Shown here in pieces: positions 24,238 to 30,885 of a stretch of DNA of 64,000 nucleotides. Source of the stretch: an uncultured Saprospiraceae bacterium (GTDB lineage Bacteria; Bacteroidota; Bacteroidia; Chitinophagales; Saprospiraceae); NCBI GenBank assembly GCA_937921595.1, contig CAKZTD010000239.1:1-64000 (forward strand), written 5' to 3'. Position 1 is the first letter of the stretch, and every line of letters begins with the position of its first letter. A program made the position numbers and the translations under genes. Under the pieces are notes generated by a model that saw only the letters and a list, made by a program, of their open reading frames with translations, did no database searches and was not told where the DNA came from.

Positions 24238-25050
24238 TTACCTACTATAAGGCGGACACCGAATATCACCAAAGTAATAAACCAATCCAACTCCAAGGAA
24301 AACATAAATATCATTTGCATTAGATCCTCCTCTTTGGCGACCAGTTTGTCCAAGTTTAATTCCTTCAGCCGTAGGGATCGAAGGATCAGCAAGGTCGACA
24401 GCAATTTGACCATGTAAAGATTCTAGATCATCTAAGTCAGGATAAACCGTACTTACATCATCCAAGTAATCGGTAAATAATCTTCGAGAACTTAATTCAA
24501 AATTCAAACTCCACTCATAACTCAAATCCAATTTCAATCCTACACCATAAGCCATCGCTCCTTGAAGGGTAGAATACTCTTCACCTTTGAATTGTCCTTC
24601 CGTCCCTAATGGTCGCAAGTCAACCCACTCTCCTTGATATTCAGCTTGTGGTTCGAAATTGAAAACAGAAAATCCAGCAAAAAGATAAGGCGTATAAAAT
24701 TCATCTTTACTACCATGTGTATATGGCAAAAAGTTAAACTCTATCTGAGCCGCTCCATCAAGAACTCTTGATCGAAAATGTAGATTTCTGGTTTGTTGAA
24801 AAGTGTTTTTAGAATCAGCATCGTCAGCACTGACCATACCGTAATTAGCCGAAAATTTTAAACAAACTCTATTGTTAAAATTGTATCGACCAACCAATCC
24901 ACCTGCGAAAGCCGGTTTTAGATTAAATTCTGTGTTGAGGTCACCAAAGTAAGTTGAAGTACCAAGCCATCCTCCTGCTTCCCATCCCATCTGAGCCTGA
25001 GCCCCCAAAAACATCGATATAAATAGTAAAGTGAATAATCTTTCTTTCAA
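24238..25050 (-). CDS. Outer-membrane beta-barrel protein, DUF6089/PorG-like
   Basis: A 270-residue exported protein (signal peptide ending GAQAQ) composed of alternating amphipathic beta-strands. MGWEAGGWLGTSTYFGDLN at the mature N-terminus and LKPAFAGGLVGRYNFNNR, FLPYTHGSKDEFYTPYLFAGFSVFNF further on match the DUF6089 family, to which the T9SS assembly protein PorG belongs; the C-terminal strand pair ends IYVFLGVGLVYYFGD. This fits the T9SS cargo seen elsewhere in the window, but direct T9SS membership is inferred from family only. No operon partner; a 163-bp palindromic element lies just upstream of the start. Confidence 0.75.
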   Translation of the reverse strand: MKERLFTLLFISMFLGAQAQMGWEAGGWLGTSTYFGDLNTEFNLKPAFAGGLVGRYNFNNRVCLKFSANYGMVSADDADSKNTFQQTRNLHFRSRVLDGAAQIEFNFLPYTHGSKDEFYTPYLFAGFSVFNFEPQAEYQGEWVDLRPLGTEGQFKGEEYSTLQGAMAYGVGLKLDLSYEWSLNFELSSRRLFTDYLDDVSTVYPDLDDLESLHGQIAVDLADPSIPTAEGIKLGQTGRQRGGSNANDIYVFLGVGLVYYFGDIRCPPYSR

Positions 25051-25067
25051 AACTGTATTTTTTTATA

Positions 25068-25230
25068 GAAGTTTTTTAAGTATGTGCTCTTAGGTTATTT
25101 GTGAATGCTTGGTTTTTAAGACGAAACTCATTTTTATTTTCATAGCCATAGCTATGGGAATAAAAATAGCTGAAGTATTAAGAATCAATGATTTACAAGT
25201 AATCCATAAGTTCATGCTTAAACAACTTTT
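25068..25230. repeat. 163-bp palindromic element, copy 1
   Basis: Outer arms GAAGTTTTTTAAGTATG (25068-25084) and CATGCTTAAACAACTTTT (25213-25230) enclose a central stem built on CATAGC-CATA-GCTATG (25141-25156), with flanking ATTTT and GGGAATAAAAA. It aligns along its full 163 bases with 38644-38806, with identical length and compensatory substitutions in the stem. It sits 18 nt upstream of the PorG-like start codon. Confidence 0.82.
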
Positions 25231-25322
25231 AAAGACTAATTAATAGCCTTTTCGTTCATGAGACCGCAAAGTTAGTATAAAACGGGCAAACTCGCCACTT
25301 TGGTATGCGTTTTAAAGTTATC

Positions 25323-25407
25323 AAGCCAATAACAAGACAAGTTAACAATTGACGAAATTTACTTAACAGACAAATGTTCAAATATTGTTTTGCTAACTTG
25401 TTCGTCT
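25323..25407. repeat. Octamer-armed inverted element, family B
   Basis: Left arm 25323-25354: AAGCCAAT, AACAAGAC, AAGTTAAC, AATTGACG. Right arm 25376-25407: GTTCAAAT, ATTGTTTT, GCTAACTT, GTTCGTCT, reverse complements of the left theme. The core is about 25355-25375. It ends 7 bases before the stop codon of the RsmI-like gene. The preceding stretch to 25230 is otherwise featureless. Confidence 0.75.
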
Positions 25408-25413
25408 ATGTTC

Positions 25414-26121
25414 CTATCCTTGAATCAAAAATATAGCCGGAACTTTATGCAATTCAGGAGTTTTACTCATCTTCCAATCTTTTATCGTCTTAGTTTTTAC
25501 ATATTCTTGAGGAGTAGCAAGATCAGCAGCGATACAAAACCGAGTATTTGGAGCTAATGTTTTCACTGCTTGTTCAATAAGTTTATTGTTACGATAAGGT
25601 GTTTCAATAAAAATCTGAGTTTGCTTATGCTTGATAGAAAGTGATTCTAATCTTTTTAAATCTTTAGTCAATTCAAAAGGTTTTGGAGACAAATAACCTT
25701 GAAAAGCAAAGGATTGTCCATTCATACCCGAAGCCATCAAAGCCAAAAGAATAGAAGAAGGACCGACCAAAGGAACCACCTGGATACCTTGTTGATGAGC
25801 AATTTTTACAATATCTGCTCCTGGATCAGCCACTCCAGGGCAACCTGCTTCCGATAAAAGGCCAATATCATGACCTGCTTTCGCTGGTGCTAAAAAACTA
25901 TTTAATTCTTCTGGAAGTGTTCGTTTATTGAGTTCAAAAAATTCAAGCTCACTAAATGCTTTGACAGGAGTAGTTGATTTTATAAAATGACGAGCCGTTT
26001 TAGCTCTTTCAGCGATAAAATAATCCAAACGATGTAATATTTCAATCACATAGGCTGGGATCGTCTGAAGACTATCTTCTCCAAGCGGGGTAGGGATGAG
26101 GTATAATTTTCCTTTTGACAA
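25414..26121 (-). CDS. RsmI-like tetrapyrrole-methylase-fold methyltransferase
   Basis: A 235-residue SAM-dependent methyltransferase of the RsmI type, which in E. coli 2'-O-methylates C1402 of 16S rRNA. Features: KLYLIPTPLGEDSLQTIP at the start, LDYFIAERAKTARHFIK near 50, GLLSEAGCPGVADPGADIV near 105-125 and VVPLVGPSSILLALMASGMNGQSFAF near 130-160. Translation probably begins at TTG 26121, directly before SKGKLYLIP; the frame continues upstream to 26202 but there encodes residues overlapping a repeat element. Bacteroidota often carry a shortened RsmI paralogue like this, so the exact target may differ from C1402. Confidence 0.82.
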   Translation of the reverse strand: MSKGKLYLIPTPLGEDSLQTIPAYVIEILHRLDYFIAERAKTARHFIKSTTPVKAFSELEFFELNKRTLPEELNSFLAPAKAGHDIGLLSEAGCPGVADPGADIVKIAHQQGIQVVPLVGPSSILLALMASGMNGQSFAFQGYLSPKPFELTKDLKRLESLSIKHKQTQIFIETPYRNNKLIEQAVKTLAPNTRFCIAADLATPQEYVKTKTIKDWKMSKTPELHKVPAIFLIQG

Positions 26122-26179
26122 GATGTTAGATGTTTTGTGGTGGCAAATTACAAATAAGAATGATGATATCAAAAGAGGG

Positions 26180-26238
26180 AAACGGCATTCAGTATTCGGC
26201 ATTAGGAGAGTCCGAATGCCTAATGCTGAATGCCGTTT
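26180..26238. repeat. Octamer-type palindromic element, family C copy 2
   Basis: AACGGCATTCAG (26181-26192) and CTGAATGCCGTT (26226-26237) form a perfect 12-bp stem. Inner units TATTCGGC and ATTAGGAG mirror CCGAATGC and CTAATGCT, all spaced 8 nt apart. The core GGAGAGTCCGA resembles AGAAGAGCCCGA at 10515-10566. Confidence 0.82.
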
Positions 26239-26323
26239 TATTGTGACAAGGGACAGGTGTATTTAATTTCGTGAATTACTCAATTTATGTTATCCATTCT
26301 TTAGCTTCTTCATTTCAAAGACT

Positions 26324-26331
26324 TATCTTTG
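26324..26331 (+). promoter_or_regulatory. -7 box (TATCTTTG) deciding the scpA start
   Basis: TATCTTTG matches the -7 consensus perfectly and ends 6 nt before ATG 26338. An upstream TTG that would extend the frame lies inside this box and so is unlikely to be transcribed. The resulting mRNA would be leaderless or nearly so. Confidence 0.62.
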
Positions 26332-26337
26332 CGACAT

Positions 26338-27138
26338 ATGAATGCTGGATATACTATAAAATTAGCGCAATTTGAAGGTCCTTTTGATCTACTTCTCTTT
26401 TTCATTGAAAGAGATGAATTAGATATACACGATATTCCAATATCTGTTATTGCCAATGATTTTTTAGATTATATCAAAGCAATGGAATCTTTGAATATTG
26501 ACTTGGCCAGTGAATTTATTTTAGTAGCAGCGACCTTGATGAGAATCAAAGCCAAAATGTTGATTCCTCGCAAGCCAATTGATGAGGAAGGAAACGAAAT
26601 AGATCCTCGGGATGAATTAGTAAGACGTCTAATAGAATACAAGCGTTACAAAAGTGTTCTGGAGGAAATGAGGCAATTGGAAGAGGACCGTTCTTTCAGA
26701 TCTCCAAGAGGAAATACGGTCAGAGAATTAAAGAAGATTGCAGAACGTGCATTAGTGGATGTTGAATTGGAATCTTTGAATCTTTTTAAATTGATGCAAG
26801 CATTCGAACGAGTGTTGGCAAGAGTAGCAGATAAAAAACAAAAAACTGTTCACAAGGTATACGCCTATCGACATACTGTTCCGGGGCAACAGATTTATAT
26901 TTTGACTAGAGTACAGAAAGGAGCGAAGACCGATTTTAAAGCAATTTTTGGAAAATGTGAAGATCGTGTACATGCGATCGTTACCTTCCTTGCGCTTCTG
27001 GAATTACTCAATATGCAAAAGGTAAAATGTTTAACCGGAGGAATGGGAATCAATAATATTTGGTTGACTGTACCTGAAGAAGATGATCGTCCAGATGTAG
27101 TACATGAGGACTCGATCAAAAAAGAGGAGGAGGAATAG
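26338..27138 (+). CDS. scpA: Segregation and condensation protein A
   Basis: A 266-residue kleisin that bridges the SMC heads and, with ScpB, condenses and segregates the chromosome. The family N-terminus FEGPFDLLLFFIERDELDIHDIPISVIANDFLDYI is essentially canonical (about residues 11-46), followed by LASEFILVAATLMRIKAKMLIPRKP. The C-terminal winged helix includes HAIVTFLALLELLNMQKVK (about 217-236). scpB is not in the window. ATG 26338 is preferred over a TTG 9 bases upstream because of the promoter box. The gene stands alone and is followed immediately by a family B octamer element. Confidence 0.95.
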   Translation: MNAGYTIKLAQFEGPFDLLLFFIERDELDIHDIPISVIANDFLDYIKAMESLNIDLASEFILVAATLMRIKAKMLIPRKPIDEEGNEIDPRDELVRRLIEYKRYKSVLEEMRQLEEDRSFRSPRGNTVRELKKIAERALVDVELESLNLFKLMQAFERVLARVADKKQKTVHKVYAYRHTVPGQQIYILTRVQKGAKTDFKAIFGKCEDRVHAIVTFLALLELLNMQKVKCLTGGMGINNIWLTVPEEDDRPDVVHEDSIKKEEEE

Positions 27139-27141
27139 GGC

Positions 27142-27223
27142 AAGCCAACAAGTTGTTAAGTTAATAAGTTAGCAATTCGCTCTATTTATTGTTCACTTAT
27201 TAACTTAATACTTTGCTAACTTA
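27142..27223. repeat. Octamer-armed inverted element, family B, between scpA and the MoxR operon
   Basis: Left arm 27142-27173: AAGCCAAC, AAGTTGTT, AAGTTAAT, AAGTTAGC. Right arm 27192-27223: TTCACTTA, TTAACTTA, ATACTTTG, CTAACTTA. The two arms are reverse complements in theme, around an 18-bp core. The TAA stop of the DUF5682 gene (27221-27223, minus strand) is the end of the last octamer, and the left arm starts 4 bases after the scpA stop. Confidence 0.83.
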
Positions 27224-29476
27224 ATTCAGTCCCAACAACATCTTCGCCGTCGGCAATACCAGCTCAGCTCTTTCCATATTAAAAACTACTTCCATTTCAT
27301 TTTCTGATTCTTTTAGTTTTCCGCGTTTGGCAAGGTCCATCATCTTTTGACGTTCCGGACCAGAGAACTCTGAAAAGGTTCTTCTTAATAAAGGCAGTAA
27401 TTCTTGAAAAGTTGGAGACATAGATAAATCCTTGATCCATTCATCCAAGATATTCCAAAGAGCAGGTTGGTGAATCAGCAATAATCCGCTACCATATAAA
27501 AAACCTTCGATCCATTGAGCAGCATCCAGTGATTCATTGGCAGTCGATAAAGCGTAGCGCATTTGTGTTACGGTTTCATTGATGTCAAAATATTCTTTGT
27601 CGAACAAAATTCGGATGGAACCACCACGAAGCATACCACTTACTTTTTTCGTAGTTGAAATTTTGTGAAGGGCTTGATACCAATCTTTTAAATGTTTTTC
27701 TTCGTTTAAAATATTAAGCGATTGATTGACTTCGAGCAGGCGATCAAAAACTTCCTTGCTGGCTTCTTCATTTATTGAGATACAAGCAGTCGGTAAACCG
27801 ATACAAATTCTTGGGATGATATTTTCCAAAACTTGTTCAATCGCCTGAATGTCCATTTGCCGAGTGCTCCCATAACGGATGGCATTCACTAAGGCTGGCA
27901 ATGCTTCCATCAAATTGTGAACATCCTTAGTTAAAGCAGAAAGGTTTTTTAAATGTAAAACCAATTCTTTAACCGCATCAGGGAGATCAGCATTTAAGGT
28001 CGATTCGACTAGAGCAGTCAATTCAGGAAGTGTTTTTATTTCTTTGGCTTTCGAAACCACATAATTATTCGCTGCTGAAAAAACCGTGTTTCCCCACATC
28101 CCCGCTTCAATGACATCAATGGCAAAATCAGGTAACCATTCCAATTTCCAGATTTCTTTAAAACTTCCGGTTACTCTTTTTGAGATTTTCTGTTGAATGC
28201 CCCAGTGAATATCTAAGATGTTTAATCGGTGGAGCAGGTGACTTGCAAGGAGATGAGTAGGCTTTCGAAGATCTAATTCCTTGTCGATTGCTTCAGTAGA
28301 TTTTTTTTCTTTAGAAAGGCGAGCTGACTTGATTGTTTTTTCTAAATCCTGTTGTAATGGAACAACCGGGATCTCTGGCGGAACAGATCCCATGACATCT
28401 CCGATGACTAATTTTTTATCAATCAAATCCATTTTTGAGTCATAACCTTCACAAAAAATCGAAACAGCAGCTTCGTACATTTCGTCCATTCCCGGAACGG
28501 ATAAGCCTCGCATGGTTGAAAGTGTTTCTGCTAATCGAACCGCTTCAATGACATGAGCAGAAGAAGCATCTAATTCTTCTTTTCGAAAAAGGCGAGCAAC
28601 TTTCGTCATCCAATGAATGACAATATCTTTTCGATGTTGATATAATAATTGATAATAAGCAGGGGAAATCACGCCCGCTCGGTAACCACTTTGAAAAGAC
28701 AGGCGATCAAAAGTCCAAGGCACCCAAGTAGATTTTGTATTGACTTTTTTTATGCCTTTTAAAATCGCATTATCTGTTTTCGCAGGAAAGTAATGTACAT
28801 TTTGTAAAACAGGAGCATGCCAGGCACCACAGATTACTGCAACATTTTTAAAGCCCTCTTTCCATGCTTTTCGAATACTGTTGCGCATAAAAGCTTCTCG
28901 CTGTTGTTCTCTTCTAGATTTTGGCGGAAGGTTTTCCCGCATAGATCCGATGAGTTCTATAATCGCAGGAAAGATAGCTTCTGGATTTTCTTCTTGCTCA
29001 AACATCACTTCCCACCATCGTTCGCTATCCGTGTAGCCAGATGCTTTTGCAGCATAAGCCATCGGATCGCGATGCATTAATTTTTCTTCTTCCGAAAGTT
29101 CAGGTTCTTTTTCTACCATCACCTCAATAGACATTTGGATCTTCTCTTTTGCCATGTTGTTCAATCCGAAATGCAAACTCTGAGGTAGATCCATAAACTG
29201 AACTTGGATATTATTTTTTAAACAATATTTCATTGCCTGCCATTCCGGAGAAAAATCTGCGAAAGGAAAATAAGCAGCCTGCGTCAGATCTTTTGGATTG
29301 TAAACGAGTAGTGCAACCGGTGGTTCTAGTTTGACATTGCGAACGTACTCAATCAGTTTATCAGCATCTGGTGGCCCTTCGATCAATACGATGTCTGGCT
29401 GAAGAGCCTGCATGGCATTCAACATACTTTTGGTAGATCCTGGTCCGTGATGTCGTATTCCGAAAATTGTTACCAT
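27221..29476 (-). CDS. DUF5682 family protein of a MoxR-type operon
   Basis: A 751-residue cytoplasmic protein of the DUF5682 family, which is encoded beside MoxR-type AAA+ ATPases and DUF5691. The N-terminal region (VTIFGIRHHGPGSTKSML, LQPDIVLIEGPPDAD, about 2-40) and VAVICGAWHAPVL (about 211-223) have the two-motif layout of the TraB/TIKI/EreA-like superfamily (an early Gx-His and a later GxxH), so a metal-dependent hydrolase fold is possible; this is my inference. The long helical C-terminal half (about 340-751) has no recognised motif. It is the last gene of the operon, with an octamer element in the 79-bp gap before it; its stop codon lies in another. Confidence 0.82.
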   Translation of the reverse strand: MVTIFGIRHHGPGSTKSMLNAMQALQPDIVLIEGPPDADKLIEYVRNVKLEPPVALLVYNPKDLTQAAYFPFADFSPEWQAMKYCLKNNIQVQFMDLPQSLHFGLNNMAKEKIQMSIEVMVEKEPELSEEEKLMHRDPMAYAAKASGYTDSERWWEVMFEQEENPEAIFPAIIELIGSMRENLPPKSRREQQREAFMRNSIRKAWKEGFKNVAVICGAWHAPVLQNVHYFPAKTDNAILKGIKKVNTKSTWVPWTFDRLSFQSGYRAGVISPAYYQLLYQHRKDIVIHWMTKVARLFRKEELDASSAHVIEAVRLAETLSTMRGLSVPGMDEMYEAAVSIFCEGYDSKMDLIDKKLVIGDVMGSVPPEIPVVPLQQDLEKTIKSARLSKEKKSTEAIDKELDLRKPTHLLASHLLHRLNILDIHWGIQQKISKRVTGSFKEIWKLEWLPDFAIDVIEAGMWGNTVFSAANNYVVSKAKEIKTLPELTALVESTLNADLPDAVKELVLHLKNLSALTKDVHNLMEALPALVNAIRYGSTRQMDIQAIEQVLENIIPRICIGLPTACISINEEASKEVFDRLLEVNQSLNILNEEKHLKDWYQALHKISTTKKVSGMLRGGSIRILFDKEYFDINETVTQMRYALSTANESLDAAQWIEGFLYGSGLLLIHQPALWNILDEWIKDLSMSPTFQELLPLLRRTFSEFSGPERQKMMDLAKRGKLKESENEMEVVFNMERAELVLPTAKMLLGLN

Positions 29477-29484
29477 GTATTTAC

Positions 29485-29553
29485 AGTGGTGAGAGGTGAG
29501 GAGTGGGGGTGAGGGCTTTTAGTTCACTCTTTACCTCTCACTCCTCACCTCTG
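29485..29553. repeat. Octamer-armed inverted element, GGTGAGGA type
   Basis: Left arm about 29487-29513: TGGTGAGA, GGTGAGGA, GTGGGGGT. Right arm about 29523-29553: TCACTCTT, TACCTCTC, ACTCCTCA, CCTCTG. The arms are complementary across a short core (GGGCTTTTAGT). It fills the gap between the MoxR and DUF5682 genes. Confidence 0.72.
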
Positions 29554-29555
29554 TT

Positions 29556-30656
29556 TTATAGTAATTCCTTACAAGCTCGATATAAATCCTTCCAATCCTT
29601 CCGCTCTTTCACAATCGTCTCCAAGTATTCCTGCCAAATCATTTTATCTTGAATCGGATCTTTAACAATTGCTCCTGTGATACTCGCTGCCAAATCATTC
29701 GCTTTTAAAGTACCATCACCAAAGTGAGCAGCTAGAGCTTGTCCACTATTGATTACGGAAATCGCTTCCGCTGTACTCAAGGTAGCGCTTGGTGTTTTTA
29801 ATTTTGTTCGACCATCGGTTGTTGCTCCATTCCGTAATTCTCTAAAGATCATGACCAATCTTTGGATCTCTTTTACCGAAGCAGCTTTTGCAGGAATATC
29901 AAGTGATGCACCAATTTTTGTAACTCTGGTTTGAACTATTTTTACTTCTTCATCTAGTGTTTTTGGAAGTGGCATCACCACGGTATTGAAACGTCGACGC
30001 AGGGCACTCGATAATTCATTTACCCCTTTGTCTCGATCATTGGCTGTAGCTATAATATTAAAACCTGGTATTGCTTGTACTTCCATGCTCAACTCAGGAA
30101 CAGGTAATATTTTTTCAGAAAGAACGGTGATCAAGGTGTCTTGTACATCAGAAGGAATCCGAGTTAATTCTTCCACTCTTGCTATCTTCCCATTTTGCAT
30201 TGCTTTTAAAACAGGACTGGAAACAACGGCTTCCATTGAAGGACCTTTGGATAAAAGCTGAGCATAATTCCAACCATATCGTAGCGAGTCTTCATTCATA
30301 CCTGCTGACCCTTGAACCAATAATTTAGAGTCGCCACTAATCGCTGCTGCTAAATGTTCCGAGACCCAAGTCTTTGCTGTTCCAGGAATACCGATAAGCA
30401 AAAGTGCTCGATCTGTAACTAAAGTCGCTACAGCAATTTCGATCAGTCTTCTGTTTCCAAAATACTTAGGTTCGATTTCCGTACCATCTTCGAGTGTTCC
30501 ACCCATCAAATAAGTAACGACTGCCCAAGGAGATAAATTCCAATTCTTAGGTCGTTGGCGGTCATCAATTTTCTGTAGTTTCTTCAACTCGTCAGCATAT
30601 GCATCTTCCGCATGAGGACGTAATACTTGCGGTGTTTCTTTTTTCTTTTTTGCCAT
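29556..30656 (-). CDS. MoxR-type AAA+ ATPase
   Basis: A 366-residue AAA+ ATPase of a MoxR subfamily. Walker A is GIPGTAKT (89-96). The Walker B position reads ARVEELTRIPSDVQ (159-172), where the usual Asp-Glu is Glu-Glu, apparently typical of this subfamily. Sensor 1 ATANDRDKG follows near 205-213, and an Arg finger region LSSALRRRFNTVVMP near 217-231. MoxR proteins usually act with a VWA-domain partner to mature or remodel target complexes; none is encoded in this operon. Neighbours are DUF5691 upstream and DUF5682 downstream, all minus strand. An octamer element lies in each flanking gap. Confidence 0.9.
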   Translation of the reverse strand: MAKKKKETPQVLRPHAEDAYADELKKLQKIDDRQRPKNWNLSPWAVVTYLMGGTLEDGTEIEPKYFGNRRLIEIAVATLVTDRALLLIGIPGTAKTWVSEHLAAAISGDSKLLVQGSAGMNEDSLRYGWNYAQLLSKGPSMEAVVSSPVLKAMQNGKIARVEELTRIPSDVQDTLITVLSEKILPVPELSMEVQAIPGFNIIATANDRDKGVNELSSALRRRFNTVVMPLPKTLDEEVKIVQTRVTKIGASLDIPAKAASVKEIQRLVMIFRELRNGATTDGRTKLKTPSATLSTAEAISVINSGQALAAHFGDGTLKANDLAASITGAIVKDPIQDKMIWQEYLETIVKERKDWKDLYRACKELL

Positions 30657-30669
30657 GAAGTTTTGTTAT

Positions 30670-30885
30670 ATAATCAAGTCAACAAGCTAGTAATTTATGC
30701 GAATCAGGGTTTAAAATATCGTTGTTTTTTTTGTTCAAAACTAAGAAAAACGACATTAGGTGTTCGGTGTTTGGGCTCTTCTAATGCCGAACACCTAATA
30801 CCGCTAACGTTCAGACTCTAAGCTTATAGACATTTTGTAAATACCTTTCAAACCTAATTCGCATAACTTATTCACTATTGCTTTC
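30670..30885. repeat. Family B element split by a nested family C element
   Basis: Left side (about 30673-30712): ATCAAGTC, AACAAGCT, AGTAATTT, then TTATGCGAATCAGGGTTT. Right side (30851-30885): AACCTAATTCGCATAA followed by CTTATTCACTATTGC, the inverse of the left. The right side runs over the TAA stop (30868-30870) of the DUF5691 gene. Between the halves lies a complete family C palindrome (30751-30813). Confidence 0.68.
30751..30813. repeat. Octamer-type palindromic element, family C copy 3 (nested)
   Basis: Left units ACATTAGG, TGTTCGGT, GTTTGGGC and right units TCTAATGC, CGAACACC, TAATACCG mirror each other with an 8-nt period. The core GGGCTCTTC is the inverse of GAAGAGCCC at 10537-10545, so this copy is in the opposite orientation. 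Confidence 0.78.

Noticed and set aside
25414-26202. A longer N-terminus for the RsmI-like protein starting at 26202
   Set aside because: The additional 27 residues would be encoded partly within a family C repeat element and do not resemble the family; the TTG before SKGKLYLIP fits better.
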